Source: Amyelois transitella
Lineage: Eukaryota > Arthropoda > Insecta > Lepidoptera > Pyralidae
DNA: 64,000 nt
Direction: 5' to 3'
Assembly: GCF_032362555.1 (NCBI RefSeq)
Contig: NC_083535.1
Span: 8,060,001 to 8,124,000 of the forward strand
In this document: piece after piece, positions 37,041 through 49,960 of the stretch
Layout: the number at the start of each line of letters is the position of its first letter
Numbering within the stretch: the first letter of the stretch is position 1
Notes under the pieces: generated by a model
Told to the model about the DNA's origin: nothing
Seen by the model: the letters and a program-made list of their open reading frames with translations, nothing else
Database searches by the model: none
Position numbers and translations under genes: made by a program

Positions 37041-40000
37041 TCACAACTCATCTTTAACCTTCGCATGTTGCTTGCAGAACGTAAGCATGTCCTCATAAGA
37101 TCTGTCGCCGGTGTAGTCCGCTAAGATCTTGCCCTTGGAGAATATTTTGAAGGTAGGCAGAGTCTCGACGCCGGCTATATCGGCGACCTTGGGATTCTCC
37201 GAGGCTTCGACCGCAATCGCAGCGACCGGGGCGTTCTCAGTTTTGAGGGTAGAAGCTAGTTTGCTGAATGCTGGTTTCGCCGTCACGCAATGGCCGCACC
37301 CTATAATAATATACATATATTTTACTCAACCAGGGCACATTCTAAATAAAAACAGGACCTCTCCATCTCTTTGCCACGGATGTCATAAAAGACGACGAAA
37401 AGTACATATGTATTTATCCATGGGGACAAGAGGAGTTTCTTTAGACTACCTATTGGTTGACATATTTTATACATAATTTTCTCTTTATTGAAAGTGTAAA
37501 TAAAAACTTACACGTAGCATAGAACATGACGAACGTGGGCTTGTCGGAAGCTATAATTTGTTCGAAATCGGCGTCAGTTGATAAAACCACATTTACTCCA
37601 AATCCGGCTTCCGTACTTGACTTGGCCGCTTGCTTGGTTTGGTGCTGGTCACCTTGGCTGTGGATGAACGATACGAAGTCGGATTCCTGCCAAAAAAAAA
37701 ATCGATATATTATAAGATTATATATAAAATGTACAAACGTACCTGCATTTGACGTATCACACCAAATTCATACAGAAAAATATATACTTAAATCAAGCTT
37801 AGAACGATGGTTTATGTGGTTCTGGTATCAAACTTAGCGTCGTGGAAGTACTATGATATACAGACTGCTAGACAGTGGTCGTAGTGGACCTTAGTCTTGG
37901 AAATGATTATGATTTATGTAGGTTTTAAAAGATAATTTTCATTCACCTTACGCCCTCCTGAATAATCTTTGACCGCCTTATCAAAGTAGCTGAAGTACTT
38001 AATAGTGGGGTAGCCCTTTACGTCGTAGTTGGCGCATAGATCCTGGTGCGCTGTGCAATCCACCGCGCCAAAAGCTACCATTAGTTCATCGGCGAACTGT
38101 TCCGCTGCCTTCACGAACTCTGGTTTTGTACTTTTGCAGTGTCCGCACCCTGGGATATAACGAACAAGTAAACGGAAGTTGTACATTGATTGACTTAAAC
38201 TTAGATAATGTTAGTGTTGCCGTACTTTTCACACCCCATATGGATACAAATAAGCATGATATTGAGCTTGGTTTGTGTCGTGGGTCTGATGAAAACAAAA
38301 TCAAGAAAATGAGCAAAATACTCAGAAAAACAGATATATCTGGAATACCGAAGCAAGACTATTTGTCTATAGTGGAAGGATGTTTTCCACTATAAATTAT
38401 AAGCAACGTATTAAATGATCTATGTGCTTCATTATGCTTTAGGTGCTTGTATCGAGTTCGCCTTTTCTGGACACGCTGTCTGTGACCACGGACCCGGACT
38501 GGGTAAATCAATTTCAATCATTTTCTTCTACCGTCTGTCTGTTTGCGATTCAACGTGGATCTCTGGTACAAAGCTTCATCTTCTTCAATTTTAAAGCCAC
38601 GACGCTCAAAGGAAATCAAACGAACATGATGAGGGCAGGTTCCCTAACATCGCAGCGTTGATCAGGCACTTTGGCAAACTTTAAAACTTACAGGGAGCAT
38701 AGAACATGACGAGTGCATGCTTGATCTTGCGGAGGGTGTTCCGGAAGGTCGCGGCGTCGAGGTGGCGCACGGCCGACTCCTCCTCGGCCCAGGGCTTCTC
38801 CGGCGGCGGCGGCGGTGGCGGCTCTTGTGGGTCCTGCACCAAAATTATTACTTATAAGTATATTTATAAGAAAATAACTAACACAATCTTCGATTTCATA
38901 AGGCTTATAAACTTGGGATTCTTCTTTTAGGCGATGGGCTAACAACCTGCCACTAATTGAATCTCAATTCAAAACTCAATACAAAACAAATACTCTTAAT
39001 GTGGCCCATCAGTATATTCAAGACTGTTAGCTCTGTCTGCCCCGCAAGGGTAATAGACGTGACTATATATATAAATGTATGGTATGTATGTATCTTCGAT
39101 TCTGTAGAAGAACTTGAAAGTTTACTCTCCTTGATATGTGTTTTTATAATGGAATGAAAGTATGTGTTAAACTATATTTATTGATAAAACGTTACGTATG
39201 TCTCTTACCTTAATAAAACTAATAATCTGTGCTTCCTGTCTGGCATGGCCGGCGTCAAACTTGTATTCGCCTTTGCTAAAATATTTCAACGTGGGATATC
39301 CCTTCACGCCGTATTGCGAAGCCAAATCTGGTTCTTTTGTTGCATCCACAGCTGCTAGTATACCGTTAATCTAAAAAAAAATATGAATGACCAAAATTAT
39401 CGTCATATTTCAGGTCCCGTTCACTCCTTAAATTTTTTAAGGGATATTTTGGTCTTGTACCAGAAGGTTCAGCTATTCAGTCATGGGAGTAATGAATCCT
39501 AGACACGAGAAAACGACTCAGCAGTTCAAAGAATCTGTTCGGTTTTTTTTCTCAAACATTATTTTGTTGAGTTAAATTTAGGTAAGTTAAATTATTTCAT
39601 AATCATTGAATAACCAAAAGTAAATGCATGATGAAAAATCTTCCAATTAATTATAATAAAACTGCAGAAGTAACACCGTAAATTTAATAAATTAATTTCA
39701 TGTAGGTGGCTTTATATTACCTTTTCAGCCTTAATTTTAGTCGCCGCCTTTTCGAATTCCGGCTTTATACGTTTGCAATGACCGCACCAAGGCGCGTAAA
39801 ACACTACTAATGCGTGGTCCGCTTTTGATAATACACTTTCGAAATTATCCGCTATAAAATAAAAAAATATATTATTAGAAAGAAGTTTGTTGCATAAATG
39901 TGTGTAATATTGGGAATGGTGTGCAACCAGTATAAAGTGGCTGTACCTATAACGACGATTCCAAAACACAGTTTAGCTATAATTTATTAATAACTTAACA

Positions 40001-43000
40001 TAATAGTACTTTTATAACACAGTAGAAATATGCGTCATTTATTTAGATTTTAATACTAGAAACCCACAGGGGATAAAAGTGACGTTTTCGATTAAAATTA
40101 TATTTACCCTTTGAAATAAGTTTTGTCAGTATTCTTACAAATCGCATTGTAGATTATATTAAATAAATAAAATACAAGTCCGGTGCTAAATTCATTTTCA
40201 CATTTTTCCACTAAACAAATATTTTCTTTAAACCATCAAATGGACAAAGTCAAAAGATTTCAAAATGACATATAAAGATTTGATGTTTATTAAATAAAAA
40301 ATAAATACTCGGAAGATCCTCTTTTGGGTATTTCTTTTTTAATTAGGTACAATCATATGATTCGCAACATACGTATCAATAACTTTGAAAATTTATAACC
40401 ATGTCGTCATACCTCGACATAATGTTTATTTGATATAAATCATCATAATAACCACTTTAATCAGACCCTCTATTATATTTTGTTTGATTGTGTAGTTCAC
40501 ATTTTACCTAACAAAACTTTCTTATAACACAATTGTAACAAACCATTTAAATGTATGACATCAGAATCTTTTGACCAGCTCTCATCAACAGTTTCCTGTT
40601 TCTTTTGTTGCAGTTGTGAAGTCGGGTCTCTCATGAAATCTACAATTGACTGCTTTTTGTTGTCTCCATTGTACGGGAATTTATATTGGCCTTTTCTGCA
40701 AGAACACCATATCAAATTAAGATATGTATGAATGACTTATTATAGAATTATTAAAAGTAGGTTAAGACCTACTAAAACATAAGATATAGAAGTCTATGTA
40801 GGAAATAAGATTCCTACATAGACTTCTATATCTTATGTTTTTATCATAAAAGTACATCTTAAAAGTAAAATAAAAATGTTAATTTAAAAATACTTTGAAT
40901 ATTTTTATTTAATTTTATTTATTTAATTTTATTGCAATAATGCAATTTGGTACTGTGTATATTTATTAAAAAAAAACGCTTAACACCTTGATTAACTTTT
41001 TGTGCACTTACTCATAATACAAAAGAGTAGGGAATCCAGTGATATTGTAAAGATATCTGATCTTAGAGTTGCCTGGTTTTGCTACGTCGATTGCCGCTAA
41101 TAATGCATCACCCTGAAATGAATGCAAGAAATGTTAATAAAAACACTATATTGCATTAAACACATTTCAGAAGTAGAACTTTTTTTATTTTATAAAACAT
41201 ACACAATACAATCTAGCCTTATTGTGTAACTGATATTAATATGCAACAAAGATTTAGTTTATTTAAAAAATAAAAGATGTATCCAAGTGTCAAAATCAAT
41301 TATTATTGCTTGATAAGTGTTTAATTAGTATAAGAAAAATATTTACCTTTAATTCAGCCGCCGCAAGCACATACTCTGGTTTCAATTGCTTGCAGTAGCC
41401 ACACCAAGGGGCGTAGAACATTATTAGCGACTTTTTATAAGCAGCAGCTCCTCTTTTCAAAAATTTTGATAAAGCCTGTGAAAACAGAAATAAAAATCTG
41501 CACATATAAATTTCGCAAAGCCTAAACCTAATTTAACACATTTCAATAAAAAGTAGGTACATTTGCTGTTACCAAAACAAAAATTTAACTTAGGCAATGT
41601 TTCGAGAAACTGTTTCCAAATATATATTTCATGCATATTAGCAGAATACTTAAATCGTTGAACTAGTATAACCAAGAGACTATAAACAATTTCTTATCAT
41701 AACTGTATTTGACTTTCCATGAAAATGTGATTATGCACACCAATTCACTCTCATTAAGAGCATTTTATTAGATAAGAGCCCAAGCATATTAATATATTGT
41801 TCCGGCCTTGCATAACCTCCATTCTAAATTACATATTAATTATGTATTGTTATTCAAGTATTTTGGCTGTGAAAGTGTAATAGGCAGACAGACTTGCATT
41901 TATAGTATCATGTATTTATAGAAATAAGTATCTGGATGTACAAACACTAACATACCTTCAGCTAGCTTTATGCTATGAATGCTTTAATTAATTGTTCTAA
42001 GTTAATATTAATTTACCTCCCCATCTTGAAGATGAAATATGTCAGTGGCTGTGGGGTCCTCTTCCCAAGGCAAATCACCTGTTGGGTCTCTGAGGAAGTT
42101 AGTCATGGAGTTCACAGTCTCAGCTCGGTCATAATCCTTGTGGAAGTCACCATCTTTATAATGCTTCAGCAAATAAGGTTTATCTAATGGGATCTTGATT
42201 TTCTTGCATAGTTTTTTACCCTCACTGGAATTTTGTTATTTATGTTAGCATTGTTGAAATTTCACCTAAATTAAGATATGGTAAACACAAACAAACCATT
42301 CTTTATGTAAGACTTCATATCATGCATTTAGACAAAACTAACTCAATGAGAGTAGTGCCTATAATGGTATTTACATACATACATATGTATGTATCACGTC
42401 TATATTCCTTGCGGGGTAGACAGAGCCAACAGTCTTGAAAAGACTGAATGGCCACGTTCAGATATTTGGCTTAATGATAGAATTGAGATTCAAATAGTGA
42501 CAGGTTGCTAGCCCATTGCCTTATAAAAGGATTCCAAGTTTGTAGGACTATCACTTAGGCCCCCTTTACGACATCTATGGGAAAGAGATGGAGTGGTTCT
42601 ATTCTTTTTTGTATTGGTGCCGGGAACCACATGGCACAATGGTATTTCAATACTTTTATTATGAATAGATATATCAACTGTATTTTACCTGCTATTGCAC
42701 TCCAGATGGACCAAGGTTGCCTGTCCCTTCATTATATCAGCTGTTTCCCGAAACACATCCAGTATGTTCTGTGATGCCTTCGGCGCATTAACATATAACA
42801 TCAACACATTTGTCTTAGTCCTCAACAATTTTTTATATTCTTTAAGATCAACAATGCCGGTTACGACAGACGTTTTCTGTTTTTTGGCACAATTCGATCC
42901 ATTCATTAAAAATATAAAAAACAGTACCTGAAACAATTTTTCATTGTTATTAGTAAGTCCTTTTCATGTCAATAAATAAATTTGAATCTTTAGTTCCTTT

Positions 43001-43151
43001 TAAAATTGGATTGTTACAATTGGAACCAGTATTAGTAACCGGTCATTAACCTTAACCTAAGTTTAGTTGCCTGTCTAGCGTATAAAAATTAGCAAACGCG
43101 TTGAAAATAAATCGTATACAAAATTACCTCAAAGAATAAGAAATACTTCAT
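37041..43151 (-). CDS. PDIA5: Protein disulfide-isomerase A5-like, four CxxC domains, KDEL
   Basis: Twelve exons on the minus strand: 43151-43128, 42927-42689, 42224-42017, 41475-41347, 41112-41012, 40695-40544, 39851-39721, 39370-39209, 38833-38692, 38149-37947, 37686-37512 and 37300-37041. All have GT-AG borders and consistent phases and give 641 aa. The start [18 protein letters not shown] is a signal peptide. A redox-inactive N-terminal domain is followed by linkers with the PDIR-type phrase [16 protein letters not shown]. Four thioredoxin domains have active sites CGYC (182-185), CGHC (307-310), CGHC (431-434) and CGHC (557-560), each with a cis-Pro segment (GFPT, GYPT, GYPT, TLPT). The C-terminal KDEL retains it in the ER. 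It should form, reduce and rearrange disulfides in secreted proteins. Vertebrate PDIA5 has three CxxC sites, so one domain is extra here. A CCG run in exon 9 encodes seven prolines. Assignment to PDIA5 rather than another PDI rests on the N-terminal domain and linkers. Confidence 0.93.
37352..37402 (+). mobile_element. Family A fragment in the last PDIA5 intron
   Basis: GGACCTCTCCATCTCTTTGC, then CACGGATGTCATAAAAGACG: a short diverged piece of the family A block around CCATGGATGTCGTAAAAGGC. Confidence 0.45.
38900..39092 (+). mobile_element. Family A element, truncated, in a PDIA5 intron
   Basis: ATAAGGCTTATAAACTTGGG, CGATGGGCTAACAACCTGCC, TTCAAGACTGTTAGCTCTGT and CTGCCCCGCAAGGG, ending in an ATGT-like run. 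The first ~100 bp of the element are missing and a short unrelated stretch replaces part of the middle. Confidence 0.65.
40774..40841. repeat. Perfect inverted repeat, 31-bp arms, 6-nt loop, in a PDIA5 intron
   Basis: Arms 40774-40804 and 40811-40841 are exact reverse complements (starting AAAACATAAGATATAGAAGT), with loop ATAAGA. It lies in the intron between coding exons 5 and 6, about 80 bp from exon 6. Confidence 0.92.
42372..42637 (-). mobile_element. Family A element, near full length, in a PDIA5 intron
   Basis: Runs from a CATACATACATATGTATGT end, through CTTGCGGGGTAGACAGAGCC, GAATTGAGATTCAAATAG and GGGAAAGAGATGGAGTGGTT, to TATTGGTGCCGGGAACCACA. It sits in the intron between coding exons 2 and 3 and is very similar to the copy at 45470-45732. 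Confidence 0.8.
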
Positions 43152-43412
43152 GTTTGTTTCGTAAACTTTCCCAAAAGCTGAATAGGAACAATACACGTTA
43201 TTATTTTATCTGCGTGGGTAACTGGAGTTTCCTTATTAAAATAGTTGAATAAATTTAATACTTTCTTAAAATTTGGCTGTTATAATACCATTATATTTTT
43301 TTTAATAAGTTAAACTAGTTTTATTAAGTCTGCGTTTTGTTGGATGAATAATAAATAAAAAATATTTATTTGCAATTTATAAAAGTAGCCACTCAACCGC
43401 ACTAGGGTTGCC

Positions 43413-43628
43413 GATCGATATATTCATATCGATAGTTGTGTAAAAGTATCGATAGAATTATTATATTATATATATAATACTATTTCTGCTGACGATTGCA
43501 ACTAGCTATCGATACTATTGATAATATCGGCTTTTTATGCAGAGAGACATTGTAGTATTCAATACTATAGGCCTATCGATAGGGTATATGATTTTCAAGG
43601 TCATCTATCGATTGTAAAACTATCGATA
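43413..43628. promoter_or_regulatory. Cluster of TATCGATA octamers between PDIA5 and TPI
   Basis: Five perfect TATCGATA palindromes (43427-43434, 43447-43454, 43507-43514, 43574-43581, 43621-43628) plus near matches at 43413 (GATCGATA) and 43606 (TATCGATT) lie within 216 bp, 276-477 bp upstream of the PDIA5 start codon. TATCGATA is the DRE bound by DREF in Drosophila housekeeping promoters, and CGATA clusters are also bound by the boundary factor BEAF-32. Only a few scattered copies were noticed elsewhere in the window (for example 11129, 25981, 61087). Function in this organism is inferred. Confidence 0.6.
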
Positions 43629-43969
43629 GGCAAAACTAAACCACACTCAACGAACCGATCCATTGTTTGACATTGACAGTTAACTTCTTAACATTGACAA
43701 GTAAATTTTTTACTTTTTTATTTAATGTCGTTGACGCCAAGATAAAAGACAATTTTGCCAGATCAGTGGTATAATTTAAAGTGGGTAACAGACAGACGAG
43801 CTCTTTATACTGACTTGTTCGTACCACACACATGCGTTTATTTCTATAAAATTGAATTGAAAGATCGGGAGAAATCACAAACGATTAACAGCCTTGTATA
43901 AACAGTTTTGAAGCTGGCGTCATATAAAAGAGAGAGAGAGGAAAGAAGAGACACACTTAATTATAACTT

Positions 43970-44116
43970 CTACCGCTTCCAAAGCGCATGTGTAGAAGAA
44001 GCGGCGGAACAAACTACACTGCAGCATTTTCATCGGACGTCAATTTACAAATATAGATCTCTTAAATCTAAATCGTGAACGAATGCACATTGTCTACATT
44101 AAAAAACATGAATGAA
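43970..44116 (+). repeat. Dispersed repeat, family E copy 1
   Basis: CTACCGCTTCCAAAGCGCAT, then GTGTAGAAGAAGC, CGGACGTCAATTTACAAATA, ATCTCTTAAATCTAAAT, CGAATGCACATTGT and ACATTAAAAAACATGAATG. It is strongly similar to 61459-61605, with a few substitutions and small indels. Confidence 0.8.
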
Positions 44117-44439
44117 TGTAGAACTATATATGAAGCTAACTCTAAAATGTATTTCTGATCAACATTATTCATTTGCCTTTTTTATTTGATTAGGTACCTA
44201 CTAAAACAATTGGACTGTACATAATCGTACGTATGTCACCCCTTTACGAGCCTTTTTCAATGTCAGAAAGGTCACAGCTCATAAGCTTGTCCTCTTCGCA
44301 CTAACAATTATAGACAGCGCAATAACTTCTTCGTGGTTGGCTCATTTTTCTGCTGTTGTAAGAACAACCAATAACGTTTCAGCATAAATCATTGATCTAT
44401 GATTGACTTTTCGTTCGTTCATCGAGAATCAACCAAGTT

Positions 44440-44556
44440 AGCTGTGCTCTAATATTTGAGTTGCATTTGCAGTTTGCATTGCACAAACCGCTGAATTTTC
44501 ACAAGATTTTCATAGGTCAAGTCTAATTCAAGTCCTTGCTGTTGATTCAAATTAAT
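44440..44556 (+). promoter_or_regulatory. Possible TPI 5' UTR exon
   Basis: A strong donor (AAT|GTAAGTATT at 44556/44557) follows a stretch without in-frame coding signal. The TPI coding exon at 45806 is preceded by an acceptor (TTTGTGCAG, ending 45786) only 19 bases before its ATG, so a non-coding first exon upstream is needed. CCAAT-type sequences lie at about 44369. The exon start is not defined. Confidence 0.35.
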
Positions 44557-45469
44557 GTAAGTATTAGTAAAACATTCCTATTTTTAATTTTAAATTTATG
44601 ATATTCAGACAGACATAATTTTAAAGATATTCAATGTCTAGTCGTTCTCATGAAAATAACTAATTTTATAAAAAAAATATATGTTTATGTAACTAGCCCA
44701 TTTATTTTTTCCAAATGACCAAACCTAAAATGGAGAAAATCGTAGCGTACTTTTAAATTTGCCTCACAGCTAAGGTTGAAAAATCACCGTCGCCGGCCGG
44801 GGCGGGGTATCTACCTACGTGCCCCGTAGGTAGTAAGTAGAAGTAGGTACAACCCAGACGAATAACTTGCGTCAAGTTTTTGACTTCTTATTTGGTTGGC
44901 TTGAAAATATACCTACTATTTTAATGGTCTATATTTTAATAAATTGTGTGATATTTAATTATAGAGAACCCTTTTGACAAAGTAGTCAGTCATTAAAGTT
45001 TCACTTTTATTTTGACGGTTCTATTCTTTTTACTTTTCCCTTTTTATTTTTCTCACCACCATTCTTTTGGTGAAGGGTCACCGCTGTATCCTCCTTGGGT
45101 AGCAGACTAGAGCCCTATGTTCCATGATTAGGAAGTCTTGTATTTTAAAAATTGAGTTTTTACGCTGATGTTCAGTGTTAATGCTGAATTTCCCCACAGA
45201 ATTGATCCCAAAATTCAAGAATTACTTAAAACTGTTTAAGTACCAATGTATGTCATATATATACCTATATTATGTATGTCATCAAATTGCAAATCTGTAT
45301 ACCTTAGTAGATTTGAGCAATTGGTAATAAGCAAACTGAAAAAATAGAGGCAAGCCTATCAGAGATAAGAGATTCTGTAAAGTCACAGGCGAAAACTCTT
45401 GGGGGACACTTATGCCCAGGAAAATATACTAAAGTTTCATCAATTTCTATCAAGCGATAGTTTTGTAAG

Positions 45470-45732
45470 AACATACGTACATACATATGGTCACGTCTAT
45501 ATCCCTTGCGGGGTAGACAGAGCCAACAGCCTTGAAAAGACTGAATGGCCATGTTCAGCTATTTGGCTTAATGATAGAATTGAGATTCAAATAGTGACAG
45601 GTTGCTAATCCATTGCCTAAAAAAGAATCCCAAGTTTGTAAGCCTATCCCTTAGTCGCTTTTCACGACATCCATGGGAAAGAGATGGAGTGGTCCTATTC
45701 TTTTTCGTATTGGTGCCGGGAACCACATGGCA
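45470..45732 (-). mobile_element. Family A element in the presumed TPI 5' UTR intron
   Basis: A near-complete copy from ACATACGTACATACATATGG, through CCTTGCGGGGTAGACAGAGC, to TATTGGTGCCGGGAACCACA. Its end is about 54 bases upstream of the acceptor before the TPI coding exon. The frames at 45304-45552 and 45399-45608 overlap it and are not genes. Confidence 0.8.
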
Positions 45733-45805
45733 TTTTTTAAGAAGTAAGAATTAATTTCCTTTTTTTATAAATTTTTGTTTGTGCAGTGCAGTATAAACTT
45801 CCGAA

Positions 45806-47356
<1,551 letters not shown>

Positions 47357-48145
47357 AAGCTCAACATCTGGTATGAGATGCTGTCGTGGGCCTACAGACA
47401 ATACCGCGTTTAATTGCAACTCGCGAAGTGTCCCATTTGAAAGGCAATAGTGGGTATCGGAACTGCTAAGTGAACGGAATAACTAAATTTTTAATTATTA
47501 CATAGTTATAAAACCACTTGAGAATCAATTTCAAGTTTGTCCCTAATGAAATTATTGGAAAACAATTTGTCGCACATTTTCCACTCTATGTGGATATGTG
47601 TTGATTATAATCGATATAGCTATTTCGTCGATAATTCATAACATATTATCTGTGTCTATATAAACTCAATTCAAAATATCCATATATAATCACTACTGGA
47701 CTTAGTATTATGATTAAAGGACACCTTTGCTCTTAGATAAAGTATGTGTCATGTAGGTGAAGTAAGTTACTCATTACGTAAAATAATGTAATAGATATAA
47801 ATTTAAATGTTCTTGTGTATGCACAATAAGCGAACGACTAATATTTCACTAAGAACATTTTACTTGACAATGTTGTTGTTTGAAAAAAAGAAATATTTTA
47901 TTCCAGTGTTATTACTATTTTGAAATACTTTATCAGCTCTTACTGCAGCTGTAATCACTGCCGTATTGATAATACGACATGTTTGTATTCCTATTTTTAA
48001 CCATATTCGGCTCTTTTGCGATTGTTTTATCATAATGTATTTTAATGATGCTTAAATAGGTGCTTCTGTTTTTCTTTTGTTTTTACATTACATATTATCA
48101 AACTATTGTTTAAGGATATTAAAATAAACAACCTTATTAAAGCTG
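47357..48145 (+). other. Probable TPI 3' UTR with polyadenylation signal
   Basis: No new gene begins here. An AATAAA at 48123-48128 lies about 770 bases after the stop codon, followed by a T-rich stretch near 48145-48160. Earlier ATTAAA-like motifs exist (for example ATTAAAGG near 47713), so a shorter 3' UTR is possible. Confidence 0.45.
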
Positions 48146-49960
48146 TACTTTTATTTTGCGAAAACATATAATACAAAAAATATGAAACATTTATAACATA
48201 TCCAATAATAATGGTATAGAAGTGATAATATTGATTGAAATATACCCAGTTGGCTATCTACAAATGGGTATATTGAACCGAAAATACCGCTCGCCAACTA
48301 TGTGCTAACTGTATTTACGGTTGAATTCGAGCAGTATAGTAAACATAATCAACGAAAATCCGTCACCTTTAAACAGTATAACAACAAATATAAAACTTAA
48401 CAATTTTGGTTACTTTGTTTAAGGGGAAAGTTCAGATAAAACTCTTTGTGACGTGAAACTTAACGTTAAATGTTAACCAGCTGTACCTACATGATTTTTT
48501 CCGTCCATGGGTTCTCCCATCCTCCACTATGGAGCTAGTGTGATAGATGGATTTTTTCACGGTATTAACGCGACGTACGTAGTATAAATTTATGTGTGAC
48601 GTTAAAGTATTGCAAATACCGTTTTTATGCCCTCCGAGCTCAATTTGGGTTTCGCCACGCATAGCATTCTCATACTAAACTTGCCCTTGAAATTCACTAA
48701 GTTACGCCATCAGATTATGAAACTGAAAGCAAGACATTTCAACATTGTTAACTATCAATTAACTAGCATTACCTATTCAAAATATATATCTACTATTGAA
48801 GTAATTATTTTGTTTCAGAAGCGCCAACATATAATTAATATCAGTTTTAATTAAATTTTAAATGTATGATCATATAATATACGCTACCATCGGGAACTAG
48901 AAAAAGAACTAGAAATTTAAAGAATTTAATATTTGTATCAAAGAGGAAGTGAAAGTTGATGCTTTATATAAAAAAATATAAAGCATATAAATCTATTTGA
49001 CCGATACAGAAACGTAGACAGGCGTTTGCTTAAAATATTACATGGTGTGACTAGTAACCGTTACTTTGCTATCACCTACGCATTTGGAGGTATTCAGTGT
49101 TATCATTAATGATTTGTAAATTTGTACTTCTTTATGCTTAAGTGTACATTTAATAAATTTGTAAGTTATAACAGATTTTTCGTCACAAATCTTAAATCTG
49201 ATGTTATAGGAATAGTTATGATACGACCAATAAAATATTTAAATTCGTGTAGGTAAGTATGTAATAATTTTATGTAAATTCTTACTAAATTATAATAGCA
49301 GTTTTTCAGATATTTGAATTTAAATATAAAACCGAAACAAACGCCGATTTTTTACTGCATAAGGTTGCTTATAAATTCCTAAATTTAAAGCGGTATTATT
49401 GTATCTACTCGTATATTCGTATAATTTTTCAGGTAATTAAAGGTAGGTATAGTTTGGTTGACACTGATTCACTCATTCTTATTTTTTTATCTCATCTTAT
49501 TTGTAGATACCATTAACTAAGATTGGTATTATTGTCAAATCAGTGTTGTTGAAACAGAAATCAATTATTTAGATCTCTGTGCGTTGAGATGTTTTCAAAG
49601 TTAAGGACAGTGTCAACAAACACCAACTCTACCTTTAGTGCCTAAAGGGGCAGACTGAAGAGTGTTATCATAAGATTATCGTGATTTTTTTGAAAATAAT
49701 TACGGAAGATTCTAAAAACGGAAAACATTTTTGGCTATTATGAGAATTGAAACTGTCACGAATTATATCTACGCAAATTGACCTTGCGTATGAGCATTGA
49801 CATATATATTACTGCGTACTTTATACACTTTTGAAATCATTGGTTGTAAAACAAAGTGGTGGGTAAAAATCGGAATTAAATGTTTGCCACTTCCGTGATT
49901 AATTTCATAAGTATGTGTCTGTTGTTGTTAGTCTTGTCTATGATTCTCTCCCTTTATTAT
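48146..49960. other. Spacer between TPI and the reductase
   Basis: AT-rich, with no supported gene. The frames at 48432-48662 and 48627-48854 have no recognised domain. The 3' ends of two convergent genes face each other across it. Confidence 0.55.
49953..49958 (-). other. Polyadenylation signal of the fatty acyl-CoA reductase
   Basis: AATAAA on the minus strand begins only a few bases after the TAA stop (49963-49961). If used, the 3' UTR would be about 20-40 nt. Confidence 0.4.

Noticed and set aside
38126-38661. Plus-strand frames as a separate gene inside PDIA5
   Set aside because: No complete gene structure; at most transposon scrap. The minus-strand PDIA5 exons on either side splice cleanly across the region.
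45399-45608. 69-aa frame just before TPI
   Set aside because: It lies mostly inside a family A element; similar frames appear wherever that element occurs.
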